In this document: one piece after another, positions 54,185-64,000 of the stretch
How positions within the stretch are numbered: the stretch's first letter is position 1
Layout of the letters: every line of letters starts with the position of its first letter
DNA from: Acidovorax sp. 107
Lineage (GTDB): Bacteria; Pseudomonadota; Gammaproteobacteria; Burkholderiales; Burkholderiaceae_C
Reading direction: 5' to 3'
Length of the DNA: 64,000 bases
Assembly: GCF_003058055.1 (NCBI RefSeq)
Contig: NZ_QBTZ01000001.1
Span: 1,428,501 to 1,492,500 of the forward strand
Program-made: the position numbers and the translations under genes
The notes under the pieces: generated by a model
The model's database searches: none
What the model saw: the letters and a program-made list of their open reading frames with translations, nothing else
Told to the model about the DNA's origin: nothing

Positions 54185-54871
54185 TCAGTGCGCGGCCGTG
54201 GCGGCGAGGTATGCGTTCAGCGCCTCGTCGTCCACGATGGCCACCCGCCCGAAGTCCAGCGACACGATGCCCATGCCCTCCAGCGACCGCAGCACCTTGT
54301 TCACGGTCTGCCGCGACAAGCCCACCAGTTGCCCCAGCTCTTCCTGCGTGAGGTTGAGCCGCCGCGTACTGCGCCAGAACAGGCGGCTGAGGTACAGCGC
54401 CACGCGGTGCTCGGTGGACTGGGTGCGTCCGGCTTCGATGATGGTCATGGCCTGGCCCAGCCGCATGTTCAGGTGCAGCACCAGAAACTGGTTGAACGCC
54501 AGGCTGGTCTCGCGCAGCGTGGCAAACAGAGGCAGGGGAAGGCACAGCAACGTGGTGGGGCGCAGCGCCACCACGTTGTACCGTCGGGGTTCGGGCTTCA
54601 TGGCCGAGCCTTCGCCAAACCATTCGCCGTCAGGTACCCCGATGAAGGCGGACGACCGGCCCTGGCTGGCAGGGCTTTGCAGCATCACCAGGCCCGACAG
54701 CACGGCATGCCAGCCTTGCACGGCGCTGCCTGCGGGCATCATGATCGCGCCCTTGTCGGCCTGCTCGGCAAACACCTCTTCGCGCAGCCGTTCCTGCATG
54801 GCGGCAGGCAGGCCCGCGAACCAGGGCTGGGCGGCAATGAATCGTGGGGCAGAAGGGGCGGCGCAGAGCAT
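54185..54871 (-). CDS. Crp/Fnr-family transcriptional regulator
   Basis: This 228-residue regulator has an N-terminal cyclic-nucleotide-binding-like barrel (FAGLPAAMQERLREEVFAEQADKGAIMMPAG...GEWFGEGSAM) and a C-terminal helix-turn-helix (LNLTQEELGQLVGLSRQTVNKVLRSLEGMGIVSLDFGRVAIVD). It lacks the N-terminal cysteine cluster of Fnr. It is divergent from the acyl-CoA ligase gene and may control it; the two starts are 288 bp apart. Confidence 0.92.
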   Translation of the reverse strand: MLCAAPSAPRFIAAQPWFAGLPAAMQERLREEVFAEQADKGAIMMPAGSAVQGWHAVLSGLVMLQSPASQGRSSAFIGVPDGEWFGEGSAMKPEPRRYNVVALRPTTLLCLPLPLFATLRETSLAFNQFLVLHLNMRLGQAMTIIEAGRTQSTEHRVALYLSRLFWRSTRRLNLTQEELGQLVGLSRQTVNKVLRSLEGMGIVSLDFGRVAIVDDEALNAYLAATAAH

Positions 54872-55159
54872 GGGCCTGATTGTCGCTGCAGAGGTGCCTG
54901 CGGTTCAGGGTATTCCCTTGCCCTTTGTCAGTGGGACGACAAGTGTTGGCAGCCATGCCCGCCGGGCGCACACTCCGCTGCGGTTCACGGGGTTCAGCGA
55001 CTGCGCAGCCATGCCGCCGCCCATGCCACGCCAGTGCGGTGGTGCGGCGTGCGTGGGTTCATCCCAGTGGCGTGCGGGGGCACGACGCGGGCGACACCCG
55101 AACGCCGATACGCGCGCTACGATGACCGTTCCATTCACTACAACATCCAAGGAGTATTC

Positions 55160-56803
<1,644 letters not shown>

Positions 56804-56990
56804 TCAGGGTGGGGCAATGCATGTGTGCGCATCGCTTGCGAAGGCCATTTTTTGCACTGCCCCAGGCTGGTGCGCGCTCGGGGGAGCGCTGCGCCAGTCA
56901 CGTGTGCGACGCTGGTAGGGGCAATCCCTGAGCATCGCTTTGTTGCAACGCGGTACGCTGCGTTGTGTCGATTTACAAGGAGACAAAACC

Positions 56991-58223
56991 ATGAAGTTCG
57001 CTATTAAGGCTGTAGCAGCCTCGGTAATCTTGGCAAGCGCTGGCGGGGCCTTCGCTCAAAAGGGCGAGACGGTGAAAATCGCCTGGCTCGACCCCCTGTC
57101 TGGCCTGATGGCAGCCGTGGGAACGAACCAGCTCAAGAGCTTCCAGTTCATCGCTGAAGAGTTCAACAAGAAGAACCCTGCTGGCGTCAAATTCGAAATC
57201 ATCGGCATCGACAACAAACTCAGCCCCCAGGAAACCACCAGCGCCCTGCGCTCGGCCATGGACCAGGGCGCACGCTACGTGGTGCAGGGCAACGGCTCCG
57301 GTCCGGCGCTGGCCATCATGGACGCGCTCGAAAAGCACAACGCGCGCAATCCCGGCAAGGAAGTCCTGTTCCTGAACTACGCTGCCGTGGACCCAGACCT
57401 CACCAACAGCAAGTGCAGCTACTGGCACTTCCGTCTGGACGCAGATACCTCCATGAAGATGGAAGCCCTGACGACCTACATGAAGGACCTGCCTGAGGTC
57501 AAGAAGGTCTATCTGATCAACCAGAATTACTCGCACGGCCACCAGGTCTCCAAGTTCGCCAAGGAGATGATGCAGCGCAAGCGCCCTGACGTGCAGTTTG
57601 TGGGTGACGACCTGCACCCCCTGGCCCAGGTGCGTGACTTTGCACCCTACATCGCCAAGATCAAGGCATCGGGCGCTGACAGCGTGATCACCGGCAACTG
57701 GGGCTCCGACCTGGCGCTGCTGATCAAAGCCGCCAACGACGCTGGCCTGAACAACGTCAACTTCTACACCTACTACGGTTCCGTCACCGGCAGCCCCACG
57801 GCCATGGGCGCTGCGGCTGCCGGCCGCGTGTACATGGTGGCCTACGCCCACATGAACCTGCCGGGCGAGCTCAACAAGATCGTGGTGGACTACAAGAAGA
57901 AGTTCAACGACGACATGTACACCGGCGCCGTTTACCACGCCTTCACCATGCTGTCCGAAGGTTTCGTGAAGGCCAAGTCCACCGACCCCGTCAAGGTGGC
58001 CGCTGCGTTCGAAGGCATGAAGTTCAAGAGCTTCAACGGTGAAGTCGAGATGCGCAAGACCGACCACCAGCTGCAGCAGGGCCTATTCATTTCCAAGTGG
58101 GAAAAGGCCGGCGGCAAGTACCCCATCGACTCGGAGAACACCGGCTACACCTTCGTGCCGCTGAAGTACTACGAGCCCTATGTGGCCAGCACGCCCACGT
58201 CGTGCCAGATGAAACGCCCGTAA
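56991..58223 (+). CDS. ABC transporter substrate-binding protein (LivK-like)
   Basis: This 410-residue periplasmic binding protein has a signal peptide ending GGAFAQ (about residue 24) and a Peripla_BP_6 fold: VKIAWLDPLSGLMAAVGTNQLKSFQFIAEEFNKKN, DQGARYVVQGNGSGPALAIMDALEKHN. ACAAGGAGAC precedes the ATG at 56991. It heads a complete rightward SBP-H-M-G-F importer. Placement between an acyl-CoA ligase and a beta-oxidation enzyme hints at a carboxylate ligand rather than leucine; this is inference. A terminator-like hairpin follows. Confidence 0.92.
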   Translation: MKFAIKAVAASVILASAGGAFAQKGETVKIAWLDPLSGLMAAVGTNQLKSFQFIAEEFNKKNPAGVKFEIIGIDNKLSPQETTSALRSAMDQGARYVVQGNGSGPALAIMDALEKHNARNPGKEVLFLNYAAVDPDLTNSKCSYWHFRLDADTSMKMEALTTYMKDLPEVKKVYLINQNYSHGHQVSKFAKEMMQRKRPDVQFVGDDLHPLAQVRDFAPYIAKIKASGADSVITGNWGSDLALLIKAANDAGLNNVNFYTYYGSVTGSPTAMGAAAAGRVYMVAYAHMNLPGELNKIVVDYKKKFNDDMYTGAVYHAFTMLSEGFVKAKSTDPVKVAAAFEGMKFKSFNGEVEMRKTDHQLQQGLFISKWEKAGGKYPIDSENTGYTFVPLKYYEPYVASTPTSCQMKRP

Positions 58224-58257
58224 ATCCGGCGCTGGCGCTTCGGCGCCAGAACTTCGA

Positions 58258-58285
58258 GGCCCGACCTACTCGGGCCTTTTTTTTC
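58258..58285 (+). terminator. Terminator-like hairpin between binding-protein and permease genes
   Basis: AGGCCCGA-CCTAC-TCGGGCCT followed by T7. Inside an operon this would allow partial read-through and higher expression of the binding protein. Confidence 0.8.
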
Positions 58286-58306
58286 CCTCCGTGATGAAAA
58301 ATTCCA

Positions 58307-59260
58307 ATGAATCCTGAGTTTTTCGTGATCTCTTTGCTGAACGGCGTGAGCTACGGGCTCCTGCTGTTCATGCTGAGTTCGGGCCTCACGCTGATCTTCA
58401 GCATGATGGGCGTGCTCAACTTCGCACACACCAGCTTCTACATGCTGGGTGCCTATTTCGCGTTCACCATCTCCGGGGTGGTGGGCTTCTGGCCTGCGCT
58501 GGTGCTGGCACCGCTGGTGGTGTTTGCGCTGGGCGCCGCGTTCGAGCGCTATGCCCTGCGCCGGGTGCACAAGTTCGGCCATGTCCCCGAGCTGCTGGTC
58601 ACGTTCGGGCTGTCGTACCTGATCCTGGAAGTCGTGCAGCTGGTCTGGGGCCGCTCCACGGTGCCCTACGGCCTGCCCGAGCAATTGCAGGGCCCGCTGT
58701 TCTCGCTGTACGGCACGCAGTTTCCCAAGTCGCGTTCGTTTGTGATGCTGGTGGCGCTGCTGATGCTGTTGTCGGTGTGGCTGCTGCTCACACGCACCCG
58801 CATCGGCCTGGTGATCCAGGCAGCCCTCAAGTACCCCGAGATGGTGGAGGCACTGGGCCACAACGTTCCGCGCGTCTTCATGCTGGTGTTTGGTGGCGGC
58901 GCCGCGCTGGCGGGCCTCGCTGGTGTGATCGGTGGCAACACCTATGTGACCGAGCCTGCGATGGCGGCGTCCGTGGGTTCCATCATCTTCGTGGTGGTGG
59001 TGGTGGGCGGCATGGGCTCGCTGGCAGGGGCCTTTATCGCCTCGCTGCTGATCGGTGTGGTGCAGACCTTTGCCGTGGCGCTGGACTACTCGCTGATCCA
59101 CGTCTTCAAGGCCGTGGGTGTGGCCGTGACCGACCAGACCTTCGGCTATCCCTTGCTCAAGCTCACGATCTCCCAGGTGGCGCCCATCCTGCCGTACCTG
59201 TTCCTCGTGCTGATCCTGATCTTCCGCCCCAAGGGCCTGTTGGGCACACGGGAGGACTGA
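58307..59260 (+). CDS. Branched-chain amino-acid type ABC permease (LivH-like)
   Basis: This 317-residue membrane protein has about eight helices. Typical segments are SYGLLLFMLSSGLTLIFSMMGVLNFAHTSFYMLGAYF, TRIGLVIQAALKYPEMVEALGHNVPRVFMLVFGGGAALAGLAGVIGG and VVVVGGMGSLAGAFIASLLIG. It pairs with the following LivM-like permease, which starts four bases after its stop. Confidence 0.93.
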   Translation: MNPEFFVISLLNGVSYGLLLFMLSSGLTLIFSMMGVLNFAHTSFYMLGAYFAFTISGVVGFWPALVLAPLVVFALGAAFERYALRRVHKFGHVPELLVTFGLSYLILEVVQLVWGRSTVPYGLPEQLQGPLFSLYGTQFPKSRSFVMLVALLMLLSVWLLLTRTRIGLVIQAALKYPEMVEALGHNVPRVFMLVFGGGAALAGLAGVIGGNTYVTEPAMAASVGSIIFVVVVVGGMGSLAGAFIASLLIGVVQTFAVALDYSLIHVFKAVGVAVTDQTFGYPLLKLTISQVAPILPYLFLVLILIFRPKGLLGTRED

Positions 59261-59264
59261 AGCC

Positions 59265-60587
59265 ATGAACTCAACCACTCATCCTGTTTCTGGTGCCACG
59301 TCGCACTACCGGTTCAAGCCCTGGAATGTGGGGCGTTTTGTGATCTGGACGCTGTTTGCCGTCGCACTGATCGTCGCGCCCATGCTGTTTCGCAGCAGCC
59401 TGGCGCTGACCATGCTCTCGCAGATCGGCTACCTCATCATCATCTGCCTGTCCTACAACATGTTGTTGGGGCAGGGCGGCATGTTGAGCTTCGGCCACGC
59501 GGTGTACACCGGCCTGGGGTCGTTCATAGCCATCCACGCCATGAACATGGCAAGCAAAGGCAGCTTCAACATTCCTTTGGTGCTGATCCCCATCGTGGGC
59601 GGGCTGGCGGGGGCGTTCTTTGCGATCTTGCTGGGTTTTGTCACGACCAAGAAGTCGGGCACCACGTTCGCCATGATCACGCTGGGCATCGGCGAGCTGG
59701 TGGCTTCGATGGCGCTGATGTTCCCCGAGTTCTTTGGGGGCGAAGGCGGCATCACTACCGACCGCGTGTATGGCCAGTCGTTCTTCGGCATCACCTTCGG
59801 GCCGGCCATTCAGGTGTACTACCTGATCGCTGTGTACTGCTTCGTGTGCACGGCAGCGATGTTTGCCTTCACCGGCACACCGCTCGGCCGCATCCTGAAC
59901 GCCGTGCGCGACAACCCTGAACGTGTGGAGTTCATCGGCTACAACACGCAGCGGGTGCGCTACTTCGCGTTCATCATCGCCGGCTTCTTTGCCGGTATCG
60001 GTGGCGGTCTGGCCACCATCAACTTCGAGATCGTGACGGGTGCCGACAGCCTGAACGTCGTGCGCTCGGGCGGCTACCTGCTGTTCACTTTCCTTGGCGG
60101 AGCCACGTTCTTCTTCGGTCCCATCATTGGTGCGGTGTTGCTGGTGCTGGCTTCGGTGCTGCTGTCCGAGCTGTCCAAGGCCTGGTTGCTGTACCTGGGC
60201 CTGGTGTTCCTGTTCATGGTGATGTATGCGCCCGGTGGCGTAGCCAGCCTGATCATGATGAACCTGCGCCTGGCCAAGTTTGGCAAGCTGCGGCCGCTGT
60301 TGACCTCTTACCTGGCGATGGGCGGTACCGCTCTGGTGGGCGTGATGGGCGCGGCCTGCATGATCGAGATGACCTACCACCTGCAGCTCAATGCGGCGCT
60401 TGGGTCAGAGCTGACATTCCTCGGCGCCACGCTCAATGCCAAGGGCTTTACCAGCTGGTTTGGCGCGGTGTTTGTGATGGTGACGGGCTTTGCACTGTTT
60501 GAACTCTGCCGCCGCCAGTTTTTGCGTCAGTGGGGCCGTATCCAGGAAGAAATAGAACATGAAATCAAGCGCGGGGAGGCTTTGTAA
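59265..60587 (+). CDS. Branched-chain amino-acid type ABC permease (LivM-like)
   Basis: This 440-residue membrane protein is longer than the usual 320-360 residues. The LivM core is QIGYLIIICLSYNMLLGQGGMLSFGHAVYTGLGSF and GRILNAVRDNPERVEFIGYNTQRVRYFAFIIAGFFAGIGGGLATIN. Beyond the core, a C-terminal addition of about 90 residues carries two further hydrophobic segments (YLAMGGTALVGVMGAACMIEM and SWFGAVFVMVTGFALFELC). The permease gene is followed two bases later by the LivG-like ATPase gene. Confidence 0.92.
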   Translation: MNSTTHPVSGATSHYRFKPWNVGRFVIWTLFAVALIVAPMLFRSSLALTMLSQIGYLIIICLSYNMLLGQGGMLSFGHAVYTGLGSFIAIHAMNMASKGSFNIPLVLIPIVGGLAGAFFAILLGFVTTKKSGTTFAMITLGIGELVASMALMFPEFFGGEGGITTDRVYGQSFFGITFGPAIQVYYLIAVYCFVCTAAMFAFTGTPLGRILNAVRDNPERVEFIGYNTQRVRYFAFIIAGFFAGIGGGLATINFEIVTGADSLNVVRSGGYLLFTFLGGATFFFGPIIGAVLLVLASVLLSELSKAWLLYLGLVFLFMVMYAPGGVASLIMMNLRLAKFGKLRPLLTSYLAMGGTALVGVMGAACMIEMTYHLQLNAALGSELTFLGATLNAKGFTSWFGAVFVMVTGFALFELCRRQFLRQWGRIQEEIEHEIKRGEAL

Positions 60588-60589
60588 CC

Positions 60590-61375
60590 ATGGCGGCTGA
60601 CAACGCAACCTATGCGCTCGAACTGCGCGACCTGCGCAAGAGCTTTGGCAAGACCGAGATCATCCGGGGTGCCAACCTGGCGGTGGCCCCTGGCGAACGG
60701 GTGGCCATCATTGGCCCCAACGGTGCCGGAAAGTCCACGCTGTTCAATCTGATCAGCGGGCGCTTCGCGCCCACCAGTGGCGACGTGATCCTGAACGGCC
60801 AGCGCATCAATGGCATGGCGCCGTATGAGATCAACCGGCGCGGCCTGTCGCGCAGCTTTCAGATCACAAACATCTTCCCCAAGCTGTCGGTGTTCGAGAA
60901 CCTGCGCTGCGGCGTGCTGTGGAGCATGGGCTACAAGTACACGTTCCTGCGTTTCCTGTCGAACCTGCACGATGCCAATGAGCGCGCCAAGCAGCTCATG
61001 GAGATGATCAAGCTCGACAAGAAGCGCGACACGCTGGCCATGAACCTCACGTACGCCGAGCAACGCGCGCTAGAGATCGGCATCACCATCGCGGGCGGCG
61101 CTAATGTGATCCTGCTGGACGAACCTACGGCCGGCATGAGCAAGACCGAGACCTCGCGCTTCATCCACCTCATCAAGGAAGTGACCGAAGGCCGCACGCT
61201 GCTCACGGTGGAGCACGACATGGGCGTGGTGTTCGGTCTGGCCGACAAGATCGCCGTGGTGGTGTATGGCGAGGTGATTGCCTTTGACACGCCCGACAAG
61301 GTGCGCGCCAACCAGCGCGTGCAAGAGGCCTATCTGGGCTCGGTCGTTGCGGACGAGCAAGGGGCGGGACACTGA
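60590..61375 (+). CDS. Branched-chain amino-acid type ABC transporter ATPase (LivG-like)
   Basis: This 261-residue ATPase has Walker A GPNGAGKSTLFNLI, Walker B VILLDEPTAGMS and switch VEHDMGVVFGLADK. The ABC signature reads LTYAEQRALEIGITIAGG, a variant of the usual LSGGQ shared by LivG-type proteins. It lies between the LivM-like and LivF-like genes, with the next start immediately after its stop. Confidence 0.93.
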   Translation: MAADNATYALELRDLRKSFGKTEIIRGANLAVAPGERVAIIGPNGAGKSTLFNLISGRFAPTSGDVILNGQRINGMAPYEINRRGLSRSFQITNIFPKLSVFENLRCGVLWSMGYKYTFLRFLSNLHDANERAKQLMEMIKLDKKRDTLAMNLTYAEQRALEIGITIAGGANVILLDEPTAGMSKTETSRFIHLIKEVTEGRTLLTVEHDMGVVFGLADKIAVVVYGEVIAFDTPDKVRANQRVQEAYLGSVVADEQGAGH

Positions 61376-61376
61376 C

Positions 61377-62072
61377 ATGCTGAAAATTGAAAATCTTCAC
61401 GCCTACTACGGCAAAAGCCATGTGCTGCATGGTGTGACCTTCGACGTGCAACCCGGTGAAATCGTGGCCCTGCTGGGGCGCAACGGTTCGGGCCGCTCTA
61501 CCACCGCCAAGGCCATCATGGGCCTGGTGGACTGGGAGGGCACACTGAACTGGAAGGGGCAGGACCTCAACGGCAAGAAGGCCTACGAGATAGCCCACCT
61601 GGGGGTGGGTTATGTGCCTGAAAGCCGCGATGTGTTCCCCAACCTCACCGTGCACCAGAACCTGATGTTGGGCCAGAAGGGCAGCGGCAAGAACAGCCGC
61701 TGGTCGTTTGACGACATGTACGAGATGTTCCCGCGCCTCAAGGAGCGTCAGCACACCGAAGCGGGCGTGATGTCGGGCGGCGAGCAGCAGATGCTGACCC
61801 TGTGCCGCACGCTCATGGGCGACCCCGACCTCATCATCATCGATGAACCCACCGAAGGCCTCGCGCCCAAGATCGTCGAGCTGGTGGGCCAGTACCTGCA
61901 GACCATCAAGTCGCGCGGCATCTCGGTGCTGTTGATCGAGCAGAAGCTGACCATCGCGATGAAGATCTCGGACCGCGCGCTGGTGATGGGGCATGGCTCC
62001 ATCGTGTTCCAGGGGACGCCGGACAGCTTGCGGGCCGACAACTACATCCGCAAGGAATGGCTTGAAGTCTGA
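61377..62072 (+). CDS. Branched-chain amino-acid type ABC transporter ATPase (LivF-like)
   Basis: This 231-residue ATPase begins MLKIENLHAYYGKSHVLHGVTF. Walker A reads GRNGSGRSTTAKAI, with Arg in place of the invariant Lys (GxxGxGKS), an unusual change seen directly in the codon CGC. Signature MSGGEQQMLTLCRTL, Walker B LIIIDEPTEGLAP and switch residues in LLIEQKLTIAM are normal for LivF. If the Arg is real, nucleotide hydrolysis by this subunit could be weakened. The gene ends the operon before a terminator. Confidence 0.92.
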   Translation: MLKIENLHAYYGKSHVLHGVTFDVQPGEIVALLGRNGSGRSTTAKAIMGLVDWEGTLNWKGQDLNGKKAYEIAHLGVGYVPESRDVFPNLTVHQNLMLGQKGSGKNSRWSFDDMYEMFPRLKERQHTEAGVMSGGEQQMLTLCRTLMGDPDLIIIDEPTEGLAPKIVELVGQYLQTIKSRGISVLLIEQKLTIAMKISDRALVMGHGSIVFQGTPDSLRADNYIRKEWLEV

Positions 62073-62097
62073 CGATTTCTGAAAAACCATGGCTAAA

Positions 62098-62132
62098 AGA
62101 GGCGCCCGATAGCTGAAGGCGCCTCTTTTTTT
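62098..62132 (+). terminator. Rho-independent terminator at end of the importer operon
   Basis: AGAGGCGCC (62098-62106) pairs with GGCGCCTCT (62118-62126), followed by T7. Confidence 0.9.
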
Positions 62133-62222
62133 GCGCTACCAAATGTTGCACTGCAAACCCCCTTGTCCCGCCCGGGACAAATTGACACGCCAAATGGGTT
62201 TGAAGTCTCTACAATAAAAACG

Positions 62223-62234
62223 CACGATCGTTCT
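62223..62234. promoter_or_regulatory. Candidate operator upstream of FadB-like gene
   Basis: ACGATCGT is a perfect palindrome within CACGATCGTTC, lying just after a -10-like TACAAT (62210-62215) and about 30 bp before the start codon. A TetR-type fatty-acid regulator would be a natural binder; the regulator is not in the window. Confidence 0.45.
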
Positions 62235-62262
62235 TTTTCACTTTCCAAGGAACAACAGCACC

Positions 62263-64000
62263 ATGACCGCTGAATATAAAGTCCACGGCTCCGTTGCCGT
62301 GATCACCATGGCCAACCCTCCCGTCAACGGACTCGGTCTGGCGACCCGCCAGGGCATCGTGGACGGCCTTGGCCGTGCCAATGCCGATGCAGCGGTCACG
62401 TCCATCGTGATCACCGGTGCTGGTGGTGCGTTCTCTGGCGGCGCCGACATCAAGGAGTTCGGCACCGACAAGTCGCTGCAAGAACCCAATCTGCTGTCGG
62501 TGATTGCCGCCATCGAAAATTCGGCCAAGCCCGTCGTGGCCGCCATGCACAGCGTCGCCATGGGCGGCGGGCTGGAACTGGCCCTGGGCTGCCACTACCG
62601 CATTGCAGCGCCTGGCTGCTCGATCGCGCTGCCCGAAGTCAAGCTGGGCCTGATCCCCGGCGCAGGCGGCACGCAGCGCCTGCCCCGAGTGATCGGTGTG
62701 GAAGCCGCGCTCAACCTCATCGTGAGCGGCGAGCCCGTCAAGAGCGAAATGATCGGTGCCGTGCCCGGCCAGAAGCTGTTCGACAAGATGGCCGCGTCGG
62801 CCGAATCGCTGGCGGCAGAAGCCCTGGCGTTTGCACAAAGCGTGGCCGATGCCCGTCCTCTGCCCCTGGTGCGCAACTTCCCCTGCAAGCACCCTGAAGG
62901 CGATGCGTACTTCCAGTTCGCGCGCAACATGGTCAAGGGCATGGCCAAGAACTTCCCTGCGCCCGCCAAGTGCGTCGACGCAGTCGAAGCAGCCACCAAG
63001 AAGAAGTTTGCCGAAGGCATGCTGGTCGAGCGCGAGATCTTCATCAACCTGATGTGGACGCCTGAGTCGCGCGCACTGCGCCACCTGTTCATGGCAGAGC
63101 GTGCAGCGAGCAAGATTCCCGATGTCGCATCCGACACCCCCAAGCGTGACATCAAGCTGGTGGGCGTGATTGGTGCCGGTACCATGGGCGGCGGCATTTC
63201 CATGAACTTCCTGAACGCGGGCATCCCCGTCAAGATTCTGGAAATGAAGCAGGAAGCCCTGGACCGTGGCGTGGCCACGATCAAGAAGAACTACGAAGCC
63301 CAGGTCAAGAAGGGCAAGCTCAAGCAGGACAAGTACGAGCAGCGCATGGCCCTGCTGAGCACCACGCTGAGCTACGACGACCTCAAGGACTGCGACCTGA
63401 TCATCGAAGCCGTGTTCGAAGAGATGGGCGTCAAGGAAGCCGTGTTCAAGCAGCTCGACGCTGTGGCCAAGCCCGGCGCCATCCTGGCCTCCAACACCTC
63501 CACGCTGGACGTGGACAAGATCGCCGCTTTCACCAAGCGTCCGCAGGACGTGGTGGGCATGCACTTCTTCAGCCCCGCCAATGTGATGAAGCTGCTGGAG
63601 GTGGTGCGCGGCAAGGAAACCGCCAAGGACGTGCTGGCCACCGTGATGGCCATCGGCAAGAAGATCAAGAAGACCTCGGTGGTTTCCGGCGTGTGCGATG
63701 GTTTCATCGGCAACCGCATGATCGAGCAGTACAGCCGCCAGGCGGGCTTCCTGCTGGACGAAGGCTGCACGCCGCAGCAGGTGGACAAGGCCATCGAAAA
63801 GTTTGGCTTTGCCATGGGCCCGTTCCGCATGGGCGACCTGGCTGGTAACGACATCGGCTGGGCCATCCGCAAGCGCCGTGCCGTGGAGCGCGCCGACATG
63901 AAGTACAGCCGCACCGCTGACAAGCTGTGTGAACTGGGCCGCTTTGGCCAGAAGACCGGCGCAGGCTGGTACGACTACCAGGCCGGCAAGCGCGATGCGA
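62263..64000 (+). CDS. 3-hydroxyacyl-CoA dehydrogenase/enoyl-CoA hydratase fusion (FadB/FadJ type), cut by window edge
   Basis: The first 579 codons of a bifunctional beta-oxidation enzyme. The N-terminal crotonase domain (about 1-190) has GAGGAFSGGADIKEF, the oxyanion and acid segment HSVAMGGGLELALGCHYRIA and PEVKLGLIPGAGGTQRLPRV. The Rossmann NAD domain starts near residue 297 (VGVIGAGTMGGGISMNF) with SNTSTLDVDKIA and GMHFFSPANVMKLLEVVRG. The C-terminal dehydrogenase dimerisation domain begins at VSGVCDGFIGNRM. The usual length is about 700 residues, so the last 120 or so are outside. TCCAAGGAAC precedes the ATG. Confidence 0.94.
   Translation, partial: MTAEYKVHGSVAVITMANPPVNGLGLATRQGIVDGLGRANADAAVTSIVITGAGGAFSGGADIKEFGTDKSLQEPNLLSVIAAIENSAKPVVAAMHSVAMGGGLELALGCHYRIAAPGCSIALPEVKLGLIPGAGGTQRLPRVIGVEAALNLIVSGEPVKSEMIGAVPGQKLFDKMAASAESLAAEALAFAQSVADARPLPLVRNFPCKHPEGDAYFQFARNMVKGMAKNFPAPAKCVDAVEAATKKKFAEGMLVEREIFINLMWTPESRALRHLFMAERAASKIPDVASDTPKRDIKLVGVIGAGTMGGGISMNFLNAGIPVKILEMKQEALDRGVATIKKNYEAQVKKGKLKQDKYEQRMALLSTTLSYDDLKDCDLIIEAVFEEMGVKEAVFKQLDAVAKPGAILASNTSTLDVDKIAAFTKRPQDVVGMHFFSPANVMKLLEVVRGKETAKDVLATVMAIGKKIKKTSVVSGVCDGFIGNRMIEQYSRQAGFLLDEGCTPQQVDKAIEKFGFAMGPFRMGDLAGNDIGWAIRKRRAVERADMKYSRTADKLCELGRFGQKTGAGWYDYQAGKRDA

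Noticed and set aside
54167..55159. Upstream extension of the acyl-CoA ligase frame by 331 codons
   Set aside because: It is antisense to the Crp/Fnr gene, and a good ribosome site lies at 55150 before the natural ATG.
62182..62215. TTGACA...TACAAT as a complete promoter for the FadB-like gene
   Set aside because: The spacing is 22 bp, too long for a standard sigma-70 promoter; only the -10-like box was mentioned.

Overview
The window looks like a chromosome segment of a Comamonadaceae betaproteobacterium, probably Acidovorax or a close relative. The reasons are high GC with strong G/C third positions, a tmRNA tag reading ANDERFALAA, betaproteobacterial-type gyrA, ompA-like, ubiG, gph and ssrA in a row, short dispersed palindromes of the kind common in that family, and a five-step hut pathway. 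The genus is an inference, because no search was possible.

Layout. 1-3937: housekeeping genes (gyrA partial, ompA-like, ubiG, gph). 3951-4337: ssrA. 4315-18794: a genomic island of about 14.5 kb inserted in the 3' end of ssrA. It is bounded by a degenerate direct repeat and by paired GGGGGAACA motifs near both ends, with a P4-type integrase at the left and an AlpA-like regulator at the right. Its cargo is defence-like: a retron-type reverse transcriptase with a recognisable msr-msd RNA locus; an IS21-family element that removed the front of a Z1-type gene; the surviving PD-(D/E)XK (DUF4420) and AIPR genes of that Z1-type restriction cluster; an internally deleted relic of an IS21-type element abutting a broken hipA; a methyltransferase-HNH nuclease fusion; and an intact hipBA module.

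18795-22068: return to the backbone, with an LTXXQ-type lipoprotein, a small unknown protein and an OmpR-type two-component pair. 22371-37829: histidine utilisation. The locus holds a nitrate/taurine-type ABC importer, the repressor hutC, hutH, hutU, an IclR regulator, a polar amino-acid ABC importer, a PhyH-family oxygenase, hutD, hutI, hutF and hutG. Together these convert histidine to urocanate, imidazolone propionate, formiminoglutamate, formylglutamate and then glutamate plus formate. Two near-identical TGTATATACA palindromes, before the first importer gene and before hutH, are the likely HutC operators.

37951-49594: psd, a leftward liv-type branched-chain amino-acid importer, an HPP-CBS membrane protein, infA, tRNA-Pro, a heparan-acetyltransferase-like membrane protein, a parvulin, bolA, yciB and msrB. 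49591-54871: selO overlapping msrB, an AraC regulator divergent from a carboxylesterase lipoprotein, and a Crp/Fnr regulator. 55160-64000: an acyl-CoA ligase, a second complete liv-type importer (SBP-H-M-G-F), and the first 579 codons of a FadB/FadJ-type bifunctional beta-oxidation enzyme cut by the window edge.

The most unusual items are the retron locus, whose a2 arm lies inside the first codons of its reverse transcriptase gene and which has no visible effector, and the methyltransferase-HNH fusion beside it in the island.
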